The notes under the pieces: model-generated
The model's database searches: none
What the model was told of the DNA's origin: nothing
Seen by the model: the letters and a program-made list of their open reading frames with translations, nothing else
Source: Anaerolineae bacterium
GTDB lineage: Bacteria > Chloroflexota > Anaerolineae > Aggregatilineales > Phototrophicaceae
DNA: 64,000 bases
Direction of reading: 5' to 3'
Assembly (NCBI GenBank): GCA_022825675.1
Contig: JAJDWK010000048.1
Coordinates: 1-64,000, forward strand
Program-made: the position numbers and the translations under genes
Shown here: positions 18,243 to 27,436 of the stretch, in pieces
How the letters are laid out: the number at the start of each line of letters is the position of its first letter
How positions within the stretch are numbered: the first letter of the stretch is position 1

Positions 18243-19727
18243 ATGGGGACGATTAGGAAACTTATGTTGCTGCTTTTTGCGCTGGCGCTGATGCTGCCCG
18301 GCGCAATCAGCGCGGATGGGCACTTGCCCGATCTCGAGGGGCGCACGGTTACCGTGGCGGTCGAGAACGCCTATATGCCCTTTAATGTCATCGACGAAGA
18401 GACCGGCGAAGCGGTCGGCTGGGATTATGACACGCTCGGGCTTATCTGCGAGCTGCTGAATTGCATGCTGGACTTTGTCGAAACCAGTTGGGAAGGCATG
18501 ATTGTCGCCGTATCCAACGGCGAATACGACATGGCGGCGGATGGCATCACGATTACCGAAGAGCGGGCGCAGATTGTCGACTATTCCATGGGCTATATCG
18601 ACCTGTCGCAGAAGTTCATGGTGCGCGTGGGCGAAGACCGCTTCGCGGATGCCGAAGAGTTTGTCGCTGGCGATTTCATCATCGGCGTACAAGTGGCGAC
18701 CACCAACTTTGAAGCGGCATCGGGCTTGGTCGATGAAGAGCGCATTGTCGCCTACAGCGAGTTTGGCTTTGCCGTACAGGCTTTGATTAGCGGCGATGTC
18801 GATGCGGTTGTCATTGATGATGTTGCCGGGCAGGGCTACACCGGGCTGAACGCGGACAAAATCAAGCTGCTGCCGGACGAGCTGACCAAAGAGCAGTTGG
18901 GCTTCATCTATCCGCAGGGTTCGGATTTGGTGGCGCCGATTAACGCGGCGCTGGAAGCCATCATGGCGGATGGACGCCTGCAAGCCATCAACGACAAGTG
19001 GTTCGGCAGCGAAGACGAGGCGGATATGATGCTGCCCGACCTCGAGGGGCGCACGGTAACCGTGGCGGTCGAGAACGCCTATATGCCCTTTAATGTCATC
19101 GACGAAGAAACCGGCGAAGCGGTCGGCTGGGACTATGACACGCTCGGGCTTATCTGCGAGCTGTTGAATTGCATGCTGGACTTCGTTGAAACCAGTTGGG
19201 AAGGCATGATTGTCGCCGTATCCAACGGCGAGTATGACATGGCGGCGGATGGCATCACGATTACCGAAGAGCGGGCGCAGATTGTCGACTATTCCATGGG
19301 CTATATCGACCTGTCGCAGAAGTTCATGGTGCGCGTGGGCGAAGACCGCTTCGCGGATGCCGAAGAATTTGTCGCCGGCGATTTCATCATCGGCGTGCAA
19401 GTGGCGACCACCAACTTTGAAGCGGCATCGGGCTTGGTCGCTGAAGAGCGCATTGTCGCCTACAGCGAGTTTGGCTTTGCCGTGCAAGCGCTGATTAGCG
19501 GCGATGTCGATGCGGTTGTCATTGATGATGTTGCCGGGCAGGGTTACACCGGGCTGAACGCGGACAAAATCAAGCTGCTGCCGGACGAGCTGACCAAAGA
19601 GCAGTTGGGCTTCATCTATCCGCAGGGTTCGGATTTGGTTGCGCCGATTAACGCGGCGCTGGAAGCCATCATGGCGGATGGGCGCTTGCAAGCCATCAAC
19701 GACAAGTGGTTCGGCGCGGACGCCTAA
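18243..19727 (+). CDS. Amino-acid-type ABC transporter substrate-binding protein with duplicated SBP domain
   Basis: GGAGG upstream of ATG 18243; signal peptide MGTIRKLMLLLFALALMLPGAISA; two ~227-aa SBP_bac_3-like domains, 708 bp apart, almost identical. Confidence 0.92.
   Translation: MGTIRKLMLLLFALALMLPGAISADGHLPDLEGRTVTVAVENAYMPFNVIDEETGEAVGWDYDTLGLICELLNCMLDFVETSWEGMIVAVSNGEYDMAADGITITEERAQIVDYSMGYIDLSQKFMVRVGEDRFADAEEFVAGDFIIGVQVATTNFEAASGLVDEERIVAYSEFGFAVQALISGDVDAVVIDDVAGQGYTGLNADKIKLLPDELTKEQLGFIYPQGSDLVAPINAALEAIMADGRLQAINDKWFGSEDEADMMLPDLEGRTVTVAVENAYMPFNVIDEETGEAVGWDYDTLGLICELLNCMLDFVETSWEGMIVAVSNGEYDMAADGITITEERAQIVDYSMGYIDLSQKFMVRVGEDRFADAEEFVAGDFIIGVQVATTNFEAASGLVAEERIVAYSEFGFAVQALISGDVDAVVIDDVAGQGYTGLNADKIKLLPDELTKEQLGFIYPQGSDLVAPINAALEAIMADGRLQAINDKWFGADA
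18327..19007 (+). repeat. Intragenic repeat copy 1 (SBP domain)
   Basis: 681-bp unit starting CCCGATCTCGAGGGGCGCACGG; matches 19035-19715 with offset 708. Confidence 0.95.
19035..19715 (+). repeat. Intragenic repeat copy 2 (SBP domain)
   Basis: 681-bp unit starting CCCGACCTCGAGGGGCGCACGG. Confidence 0.95.
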
Positions 19728-19841
19728 GCGCGCCTGATATTTTTTAGCGCAGAACGGCGGGACGGGCATTGCCTGCCCCGCTGTCTCGCTTTGATAAATC
19801 GAAATGCACACTGCACGAAGCTAAAGAGTAGGGAATCGCTT

Positions 19842-20837
19842 ATGCCAGCGCCCGCGCCCGAAGCCAGCCTGGACGAGGTCATCGCCGAATCACGCGGGCG
19901 GGCAATGCGCTATGCCCGGCTGTATACCTTCCCTTATTGGTTTTTGTTTTTGCTCATCCTGGGCATTTTGCTCGCCATCAGCATCCTGACCAGTTCTGTC
20001 TATTCCAATATATTTGACCAACTGCGGGAAGGCGTGCTGATGACGCTTTTTGTCAGCGCCACCTCGTATGTTACCGCGCTTGGCATCGCCATCATTGTCG
20101 GCATCATCCGCTCCAACCCGCCGGATGCGCCGCAATCGCGCCAGACATTCAGCCGCGCCCTTTTCCGCATCCTGCGCATCGCCTTGTTTAATCTCTGCAC
20201 GGTGTATGTCAATGTTATGCGCGGCATCCCGATTTTGATTGTGCTGCTGGTTACCGCTTTTATCGTGGTGCCCGCCATGCGCGATGTCATCAACGACACC
20301 GTGCTTACGGGGCTGCGTGACCTGCTGGGCGATGCGGAGATACCGGATATCGTCTGGCGCGGCAGCTCGCCGATGACGGCGATTGTCGCCCTGGGCGCGA
20401 CCTATGGCGCGTATATGTCGGAGACTATCCGCGCCGGCATCCAGTCCATCCCCAAGGGGCAGTTTGAAGCCGCTTATTCTGTCGGCATGACCTATTGGCA
20501 GACGATGCGCTCGATTGTGCTGCCGCAAGCCTTTCGTAATGTGCTGCCGCCGCTGGGCAATGATTTTGTCGCGATGATCAAGGATTCGTCGCTGCTGGCT
20601 TTCCTCGGCATTCGTGATGTTACGCAGATTGCCAAGCTGTCCTCCGGGCGCTCGTTCCGCTATGTGGAGACTTATGCCGTAACCGCCTACATCTATTTGA
20701 CGCTGGTGATATTCGCTTCGACATTGGTCAACTTGCTGGAAGATACCATCAATATCGAGCGGGAGACGCCGCGCCTGGTGCAGCGGCTGCGCGCTTTGCT
20801 GCCAGCGGGCAAGCAAAAGCGCCAGGGAAAAGGCTAG
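19842..20837 (+). CDS. Amino-acid ABC transporter permease (HisM-like)
   Basis: YMSETIRAGIQSIPKGQFEAAYSVGMTYWQTMRSIVLPQAFRNVLPPLGNDFVAMIKDSSLL (EAA loop). Confidence 0.93.
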   Translation: MPAPAPEASLDEVIAESRGRAMRYARLYTFPYWFLFLLILGILLAISILTSSVYSNIFDQLREGVLMTLFVSATSYVTALGIAIIVGIIRSNPPDAPQSRQTFSRALFRILRIALFNLCTVYVNVMRGIPILIVLLVTAFIVVPAMRDVINDTVLTGLRDLLGDAEIPDIVWRGSSPMTAIVALGATYGAYMSETIRAGIQSIPKGQFEAAYSVGMTYWQTMRSIVLPQAFRNVLPPLGNDFVAMIKDSSLLAFLGIRDVTQIAKLSSGRSFRYVETYAVTAYIYLTLVIFASTLVNLLEDTINIERETPRLVQRLRALLPAGKQKRQGKG

Positions 20838-21814
20838 CGCCGATGCTCTAGCGCTTCTTCTTCTATTTCAAATTCTTCCGGCGGCGGTTCGGCTATGCTG
20901 CGGCTCAGGCGCTGCTCGCTCGTGACTAGCCCCTCCTGCCGCTGCACACGCGCCGCGTCCGCCTGCTCCAGCGCTTCCACATAGTCATCCGCCGTCAGCT
21001 GCCGGCTGTGCAAATGCACCTCGTCCATGGCGTCGATGGTATCTTGCAGCTTGTCAATTTCATCTTTGATTTCGATGCTCAGCCGCTGCCCGCGGGTGCT
21101 GCCGGAATCTTTTGCGCCCAACAGCGACATCTGCGCGTAGACCGTGCCCAGGGCGGAGAGGGTGCTCTCCAGCTGAATCTCCGACCGTTTGATGATGCTG
21201 GCGCTGGCTTCCAGGCTGACGAGCTGGCGCTGCAAGAGCTTGAGCTGCTGCTGCAAGTCGCGGCGGGTTAAGTCGTCGCTTTCGCTTTGGATGCGGCGGT
21301 TGACATTGGCGATTTTGCGCGGCACTTCCCGCAAGCCGCGCGCCGCCAGGTCATTGTTCTCGAAGTTGTCGATGCGGGTCGCCAAATTGTACATGTGGGC
21401 GATCCAGTCATTGATGCCGCTGATGAGGGAGCGCTGCCGCGTGCGCATGGCGCCGCGGGCGACATCCGCCAGCTTCAGCATATTGCGGCGGTATTCAAAG
21501 GCGTCCCGCAGCCGCTCGCGGGAGACGCGGTTGTGGATATTGCGCAGGTCGTATTCGCGCTCGAAATCTTCCGCCAGCGCATTTTCAGTCGCTTCCGGGT
21601 CCGTCAGCGTCGAGGCGATGAGCACGCCCTCCGCCAGCCCGCCCAGCAGCAGCCAATACCAGGGCTGCCATTCCATAAAGGGCAGGCTGACATCGCCCAC
21701 GAAGAGGAAGAGGATGGCGGTGACCATGACGGTCACGAGAGTTTCCCAGCGCAGCAAGGCGTTCGCCAAGAGCGCGCCCATCACCTTTTGCCGCGCCGCT
21801 TTATCCACCGCCAT
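20834..21814 (-). CDS. Uncharacterised membrane-anchored coiled-coil protein downstream of PspA homologue
   Basis: Two hydrophobic segments (LVTVMVTAILFLFVG; WYWLLLGGLAEGVLIAS) then long charged helical region; 33 bp after a PspA-like gene on the same strand. Confidence 0.7.
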   Translation of the reverse strand: MAVDKAARQKVMGALLANALLRWETLVTVMVTAILFLFVGDVSLPFMEWQPWYWLLLGGLAEGVLIASTLTDPEATENALAEDFEREYDLRNIHNRVSRERLRDAFEYRRNMLKLADVARGAMRTRQRSLISGINDWIAHMYNLATRIDNFENNDLAARGLREVPRKIANVNRRIQSESDDLTRRDLQQQLKLLQRQLVSLEASASIIKRSEIQLESTLSALGTVYAQMSLLGAKDSGSTRGQRLSIEIKDEIDKLQDTIDAMDEVHLHSRQLTADDYVEALEQADAARVQRQEGLVTSEQRLSRSIAEPPPEEFEIEEEALEHRR

Positions 21815-21846
21815 TGTGCCGCCTCGCCCCGCGCTTTTTCAGCGCC

Positions 21847-22527
21847 TTAGCTGCCGCCCAAGAGGCGCTGCCGCCGCTCTTCCAGCTGCAATTCCACCTG
21901 GCCGATGCCCACAGTGTCTTCAATTCGGTCAGAGAGTTTGCGGCTGGCAAGCTCGGCGCGGGCGTCTTCCTGGTCAATCTTGGAATAGATGGAATCGAGC
22001 AAGCCGTCAATTTCCTGGTCGCCGGAGGTATCGAGCTTGTCCATGCTCTTCAAGGTCTTGGTCATGACCTTCTTGGTCTCCGCCAGTTCCATCAGCGAGC
22101 GCATCTTTTCCCGCTCTTGTTTGATGGTGTTCAAGCGCCCTTCCAGCTTCAGGCGCATGTTGAGAATGCTCTGGTATTGGGTCTCTTGCGCTTGCCACTG
22201 CTCATAATATTCCTGCGCCAGTTCCTGCTTGGTGTTCATCTCGGCTTGCGCCGCCGCCGCCAGGTCGTTCTTGCCGCGCAGGATAAGCGTGTCGATATCG
22301 CGGTCCAGCTTGTCCGACAGGTTGGAGAATTCTTCGTATTTGCGTTTGAGCGTGCGCACCGAGCCGCCGGCGGTCGCCGCCGTATCTTCCAGCGCTTCCA
22401 AATTGCGCTCCACCTGGCGGATGTATTCATCCATGACCCGGAGCGAATTGGTCTCCAGCGCGCGGTCAATCATGCCGTGCAAGTTGGCGCTGAATAAGGT
22501 TTGAACTTTTTGAAGTATCGATGGCAT
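21847..22527 (-). CDS. PspA/IM30 family protein
   Basis: MPSILQKVQTLFSANLHGMIDRALETNSLRVMDEYIRQVERNLEALEDTAATAGG... Confidence 0.85.
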   Translation of the reverse strand: MPSILQKVQTLFSANLHGMIDRALETNSLRVMDEYIRQVERNLEALEDTAATAGGSVRTLKRKYEEFSNLSDKLDRDIDTLILRGKNDLAAAAQAEMNTKQELAQEYYEQWQAQETQYQSILNMRLKLEGRLNTIKQEREKMRSLMELAETKKVMTKTLKSMDKLDTSGDQEIDGLLDSIYSKIDQEDARAELASRKLSDRIEDTVGIGQVELQLEERRQRLLGGS

Positions 22528-22669
22528 GTCCGCTTTTACCCCTCACTGAACTGCGCGTTTCGGCGCGAAAAGATTGCCGTCAGTATAGCACAGGCGGGTG
22601 GCGATTGGCATAGCGCCGCGCCGCCGTATATCCAAGTTTACGCAGATGCCCGCCGCGGGTTGCGGCGGT

Positions 22670-23689
22670 TCAGCGATTTTCCGCCCGCGCTATCGCCAGC
22701 AGGTCGTTGAGGAGGGCGGTGCCGGTTTCCCGCCCGCCGGCGCCGGCGCCGACGATGGTCACCGCACCCAGCAGGTCGGTCTCCAGCGTGAGGGCGTTGC
22801 TGGCGCCGCTGACGCCCGCCAAGGGGTCGCTGATGGGCAGGCGGCGGGCGCGCACTTCACCGCCAGCGGCGCTTAGCTCGGCAATCAGCTTGATGCGCTC
22901 GCCGCGCGCTTTTGCCTCGGCGATATCGGCGGCGCTAATCTGCGTGATGCCGCTGACGGCGAGATCCGTCAGCCGCAGCGGCGCGCCGAAAAGCGCCTGC
23001 GCCAGGATAAGCGCCTTGCCCGCCGCGTCCCAGCCTTCAACATCGCCCGCCGGGTCGGCTTCGGCATAGCCCAGCGCCTGCGCTTGCGCCAGCGCCTCTT
23101 CGTAGCTCATGCCCGCTTCCATGCGCGTCAGCATATAATTGGTGGTGCCATTGAGGATGCCGCGGGCGGACACGATCGCGCAGCCCGCCAGCGCCTCTTG
23201 CGCCAGGCTCAAGACCGGCGTGCCCGCCATCACCGTCGCTTCAAAGCGCAACTGCCGCCCGCGCGCCTGCGCCGCCCGCTGCAGCTGCGGGTATGCCAGC
23301 GCGACCGGTCCCTTGTTCGCCAGCACCAGGTGCAAGCCGCCTTCCAGCGCCGCCAGGCAACTATCGAGGGCGGGCTGGGCAGTTTCTAAGTTGGTCGGGC
23401 TGAGCTCGAGCAGGGCATCAGCAGCGCCATCCGCGATCATGCCCTGCGCGCTCACATCCCGCCGCAGCCCCGCTTGCTGCGGATATTTGGCGAAGCTGCC
23501 CGCAGCCGCTGCCGCCAGCAGCGCCGGGATATCCAGCCCGTCACGGCGGTACAAGCCGCCGCGGGTGGCGGTGATGACGCCGATGATGCGCGGCGCAAAA
23601 CCGCGCTCTTGCAGCCGCGCGCTTTTTTCATGCAGGATTTCGGCAAAACCCTGCCCGACCGCGCCGAATCCAATCAGAAGCAGGTTCAT
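22670..23689 (-). CDS. hom: Homoserine dehydrogenase
   Basis: LLIGFGAVGQGFAEIL, LVLANKGPVALAYPQL, GTTNYMLTRME, DPAGDVEGWDAAGKALILA. Confidence 0.9.
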   Translation of the reverse strand: MNLLLIGFGAVGQGFAEILHEKSARLQERGFAPRIIGVITATRGGLYRRDGLDIPALLAAAAAGSFAKYPQQAGLRRDVSAQGMIADGAADALLELSPTNLETAQPALDSCLAALEGGLHLVLANKGPVALAYPQLQRAAQARGRQLRFEATVMAGTPVLSLAQEALAGCAIVSARGILNGTTNYMLTRMEAGMSYEEALAQAQALGYAEADPAGDVEGWDAAGKALILAQALFGAPLRLTDLAVSGITQISAADIAEAKARGERIKLIAELSAAGGEVRARRLPISDPLAGVSGASNALTLETDLLGAVTIVGAGAGGRETGTALLNDLLAIARAENR

Positions 23690-23856
23690 CTTGCTGCCCC
23701 AAGTCTATTTGCCAATTCTGCGCGCAATAATACCTTTCGTTAAGCAGACAAGACACAGGAAATCCAAGCGCCGAGTACACATTCGCACTGACTGAGAACA
23801 AGCCCCGACATGAGCGGCGAAAGCCCAAGCGCGACAAGCCTTAGCGCCCGCCCGCA

Positions 23857-25416
23857 TCACAAATAATTTTTGTTCTTCGCCCGGCGCAGCAGCCGCGGGT
23901 TGATTTTGCCATCGTGGTTGACGACCGTCTGATAGCGCTGCCGCCGCTGCCGATTACGCGCGGGGCTGTCGAAGCGGGCGCTGTTGACGCCGCTGACAGT
24001 GCCCGGGCGCGTTGAAGTAATGAGCCATTCCAAAAGCTCGCCCCGCAGCGCGCTGACAATGTCTTGATAGTCGGCGTCAAAATAGCGGTTTTTTATCTCC
24101 CAGGGGTCAGCGTTTAAGTCATACAGCTCGCCAAAACCCTGCGGATATTCATCGGGGAAAAAGGCGCGCGGATAATAGACCAGCCGGTAGCGCCCCTTGC
24201 GCAGCGACTTGCTCCAGGCGAATTCGGTTATGCCGAGGCGCTGGGCATCGCCGGCAGCGCCCGCCAGCCAGCGGGAAATATCGCGCCCATCGCTGGTTTC
24301 CAGCGGCTCGATGCCCGCCAGCGCGCAGAGCGTGTTGGCGATGTCCACCAGCTCGACAACTTCATCAAGCACGCTGCCCGCCGCCACTTTGCCCGGCGCC
24401 CGCCATATCAGCGGCACCCGCGTGATGGCATCGCTGCAGATGCCGGGCGCTTTTTCCATGATGCCGTGCTCCGCCGCATAATCGCCATGGTCGGATGTGT
24501 AGACGACAATCGTGTCCTGCTCCCGGTTCTGCTGACGCAAATAGTCCAGCAGTTGCCCGACGGCGGCATCCACCTGGCTGACGGCACCGAGGTAACCTTG
24601 CAGCTTGCGCCGCCGCCCCGCTTCGAAGGTCTTCGGCGCAAAAAGCTGCCAGCCGCCCGCCCGCCAGCGCCGCGCCGAGGCGATCATGTGCGGCGCTTTG
24701 CCCGCCGCTTCCAGGTCATACTCGGCATTGGGAGGCAGGCTGAGCGCGTCAGCGTCATACAAATCCCAAAATTCCTGGCAGGGTGTCGTGCATTGATGCG
24801 GCCGCGGGAAGCTGACATGCAGCAGAAAAGGCTGCCCCCGCGCCGCCGCCAGTTCCATCGTCTGTATCGCGGTCGCCGCCAGCCAGCCCTCTTGCGATTC
24901 CTCAAATTTGAGCGGGCTGGGACGGCTGTCGACAGTTTGCCGCCCGCGCTCGCCAAATTCCGGCAGCAGGATATGGTCTTCCAGCGCCTCAACGCCGCGC
25001 CCGCGCAGGAAACGGCTGTATGCGGCGGAGCGCCCGATAACGCTGCCCGCCATCCAGGAATTGCTCTCGTGGAAGACATCGCAGTCGTCCTCCACCCAAT
25101 ATTCCGGGCAGTGGATTTTGCCCATCGCCGCCGTGAAATAGCCAGCGCCGCGGAAGTGCCCGAAGATATTGGGCAGCCCGCCGGGGTTGCGCCCGCTCAA
25201 GCTGTAATAGCCGTGATTGTGTGGGTACTGCCCGCTGAGGAACGATACGCGGCTGGGGGTGCAGATGGGGTTCTGCGTGATGGCGTTCTCGCAGCGGCAG
25301 CCCGCGCGCGCCAGTTGGTCGAGGTGGGGCGTGTGCGCGTCAGGATGCCCCGCCTGCCCCAGGACCTTGGCGTTGTGCTGGTCGGCAACGATGAAAAGGA
25401 TGTTGGGTTGGGTCAC
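23857..25416 (-). CDS. Sulfatase (formylglycine-dependent)
   Basis: PNILFIVADQHNAKVLG; NPICTPSRVSFLSGQYPHNHG (C-x-P-S-R); VYTSDHGDYAAEHG. Confidence 0.93.
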   Translation of the reverse strand: MTQPNILFIVADQHNAKVLGQAGHPDAHTPHLDQLARAGCRCENAITQNPICTPSRVSFLSGQYPHNHGYYSLSGRNPGGLPNIFGHFRGAGYFTAAMGKIHCPEYWVEDDCDVFHESNSWMAGSVIGRSAAYSRFLRGRGVEALEDHILLPEFGERGRQTVDSRPSPLKFEESQEGWLAATAIQTMELAAARGQPFLLHVSFPRPHQCTTPCQEFWDLYDADALSLPPNAEYDLEAAGKAPHMIASARRWRAGGWQLFAPKTFEAGRRRKLQGYLGAVSQVDAAVGQLLDYLRQQNREQDTIVVYTSDHGDYAAEHGIMEKAPGICSDAITRVPLIWRAPGKVAAGSVLDEVVELVDIANTLCALAGIEPLETSDGRDISRWLAGAAGDAQRLGITEFAWSKSLRKGRYRLVYYPRAFFPDEYPQGFGELYDLNADPWEIKNRYFDADYQDIVSALRGELLEWLITSTRPGTVSGVNSARFDSPARNRQRRQRYQTVVNHDGKINPRLLRRAKNKNYL

Positions 25417-25580
25417 GCGCCCATCCCCCTCATTTTGGCTGACGAGGGGACAGCTTTTTCTACCCCATCCCCAGCCCTTCCCCGTATCAACGGAGAAGGG
25501 TGACTCGTCGCTGAATCTGTGTGTTTGTTGGTGATATGGTTGCTACTGAACCGCTAATCCCAACTGCTTCTTTTGCGATT

Positions 25581-25608
25581 CCCCCTCTCTGATGATTCGG
25601 AGAGGGGG
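25581..25608. repeat. GC-rich hairpin repeat
   Basis: CCCCCTCTC-N10-GAGAGGGGG perfect 9-bp stem. Confidence 0.7.
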
Positions 25609-25656
25609 CTAGGGGCTGAGGTAGATGTACAGAAACGCGCGATTTCAAACATGTCT

Positions 25657-25685
25657 CCCCCCGCCCGCATTTTGCGGGAGGGGGA
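25657..25685. terminator. GC-rich hairpin directly after the solute-binding protein gene
   Basis: CCCCCCGCCCGCATTTTGCGGGAGGGGG: 6+5 bp stem with one mismatch, within 10 bp of the 3' end of the minus-strand SBP gene; no strong U-tract. Confidence 0.4.
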
Positions 25686-25692
25686 GGGGGTA

Positions 25693-27339
25693 TTAGCCGC
25701 CGTACTGCGCGTCATAGGCGGCTTGATAAATCTCCGCCATGCGGTTGATGCCGAGCGCCTCAAGCGTGGCGACAAAGGTATCCCAGCCGGCGTCCAAATC
25801 CTGCCTGCCGAGCACGAACTCCGCCGTCATCTGCGCGACATAATCGTCGATGCCCAGCTTCAATTCGGTTACTTCCGCCGCCTGCGCCGTGGTGAAAGCC
25901 AGCGGCGGGATCAAATCTTCGATCGCCCGCGCATAGGGCTCATAGGCGACTTTGGTCTCTTCAAAGAGCACCACTTCCAAGCCAGCGGCATCATCGCGCC
26001 GCACCTCGCCCAAGCGCAAGTGATTGGGACGATAGCTCGGTCCGCGCTGCGCCCAATGCACATTCTGCAGCGAGCCAAAGGTGGACAGACGGCGCCATAT
26101 CGAGGGGAATTCTTCGCCACCCAGCGATGGCTCGCCCGCTTCCGCCCATTGCCACTGCCCCTCTTCGCCTTCAGCCGCTTCCCATTGCGGGATGCCAAAG
26201 ACCGAGCGCAGAGTTGTCTCGCGGTCGTACAAGCCATCACACCACTTAAAGGCCGCTTCCGGGTGCTCCGTCTGGCTGTTGATGACGCATTGCCCCGAGC
26301 CGACGCCCCAGGGGTTGAAAGGCGCTTGACGCAAGCCGGTGGGACCTTCCAGCGAGGGCACGGCGACATATTTCTTCCAGCGGTCGCCGCCGATGTTGGC
26401 GAAGTTGGGGTGCGCGCCCGAAATCACCACGCCGATAGTCGGCGCATCGCCGCCTTCCACCTGCTGCTTGATTTGGTCCATCGGCTGCGTGAAGCTCTCT
26501 TCGCCGAAGAGCCCGTTGCTGAACAAAGTGCGCAGGTAACGCAAGCCTTCGCGATAGCCTTCGCTGGTGGCGGTTTGTGTAATCAAGCCGTCATTCTGCT
26601 CGAAGAAGCGGTTCGCCCCGAGAAATTCGCTTAACACAAAGGGATTCATCAGGAAGCCGTCGATGTTGCCATTCCAGCCGGTGGTCGCCGCCGCCAGCGG
26701 CACCTCATCGTCCGGGTCGCCATTGCCATTGGCATCCTGCTCTTTGAAGGCGGTCAGCACCTCGATGAACTCGTCAGTGGTTGTCGGCACCTCCATGCCC
26801 ACATTCGCCAGCCAGTCAGAATTGATCCAGGCGCGCTGGGAATAGAAGCAGTGATAGCATTCGTTGACCTGCGGCAAGCCATAAATCTCGCCATCGGGCG
26901 AGGTGATGAGCGGGCGCACCTGCGGCGAGCCTTCAAAGACCTCGTGGATATAATGCCCGTGCTCTTCAATCAAACCGCTGAGCGGCAGGAACAGCCCTTG
27001 GGGACCAAAAAGCGCCAATGTCGAGGGGTCCACCGTGAAGCCGACCATGATGTCCGGCAGGTCGCCACTGGCGATGGTCAGGTTGAGCACCTCCTGCCCT
27101 TCGTTGGGCGGCGCGATATCAAAATTGAGGTTGATGCCGGTGCGCTCGCTGTACCAGTTGGTGAAAGTATTCGTCGGGAACTCTTCCACAATCGCATGCC
27201 CCAACATCAAAATATCGAGCGTTATCGGCTCTTCGACGATGGGGAATTCGCCCGGCGCCGATACCATATCCTGCCCCGCCGCCGTCAGCGGCAGCGCCAG
27301 CAGCAGCAATAGCAATAGCAGCCTGGATAGCCTCTTCAT
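25693..27339 (-). CDS. ABC transporter extracellular solute-binding protein (carbohydrate type, LipO-like)
   Basis: Signal peptide MKRLSRLLLLLLLLALPLTAAGQ; GEIYGLPQVNECYHCFYSQRAWINSDWLANVGMEVPTTTDEFIEVLTAFKEQDANGNGDPDDEVPLA; followed by two permeases in the locus. Confidence 0.88.
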   Translation of the reverse strand: MKRLSRLLLLLLLLALPLTAAGQDMVSAPGEFPIVEEPITLDILMLGHAIVEEFPTNTFTNWYSERTGINLNFDIAPPNEGQEVLNLTIASGDLPDIMVGFTVDPSTLALFGPQGLFLPLSGLIEEHGHYIHEVFEGSPQVRPLITSPDGEIYGLPQVNECYHCFYSQRAWINSDWLANVGMEVPTTTDEFIEVLTAFKEQDANGNGDPDDEVPLAAATTGWNGNIDGFLMNPFVLSEFLGANRFFEQNDGLITQTATSEGYREGLRYLRTLFSNGLFGEESFTQPMDQIKQQVEGGDAPTIGVVISGAHPNFANIGGDRWKKYVAVPSLEGPTGLRQAPFNPWGVGSGQCVINSQTEHPEAAFKWCDGLYDRETTLRSVFGIPQWEAAEGEEGQWQWAEAGEPSLGGEEFPSIWRRLSTFGSLQNVHWAQRGPSYRPNHLRLGEVRRDDAAGLEVVLFEETKVAYEPYARAIEDLIPPLAFTTAQAAEVTELKLGIDDYVAQMTAEFVLGRQDLDAGWDTFVATLEALGINRMAEIYQAAYDAQYGG

Positions 27340-27436
27340 ATTGATTTGTCCTTTCAAACTCAAATTCCTGTGAAATGCCTGCATGCACATACAATGCCAG
27401 CGGTCGATAGGCGCTCCTTTCGTCAGGCTTTCCCGC

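Noticed and set aside
18192-19811. 539-aa repeated ORF on minus strand
   Set aside because: Mirror of the duplicated SBP gene; its internal repeats simply reflect the sense-strand duplication.
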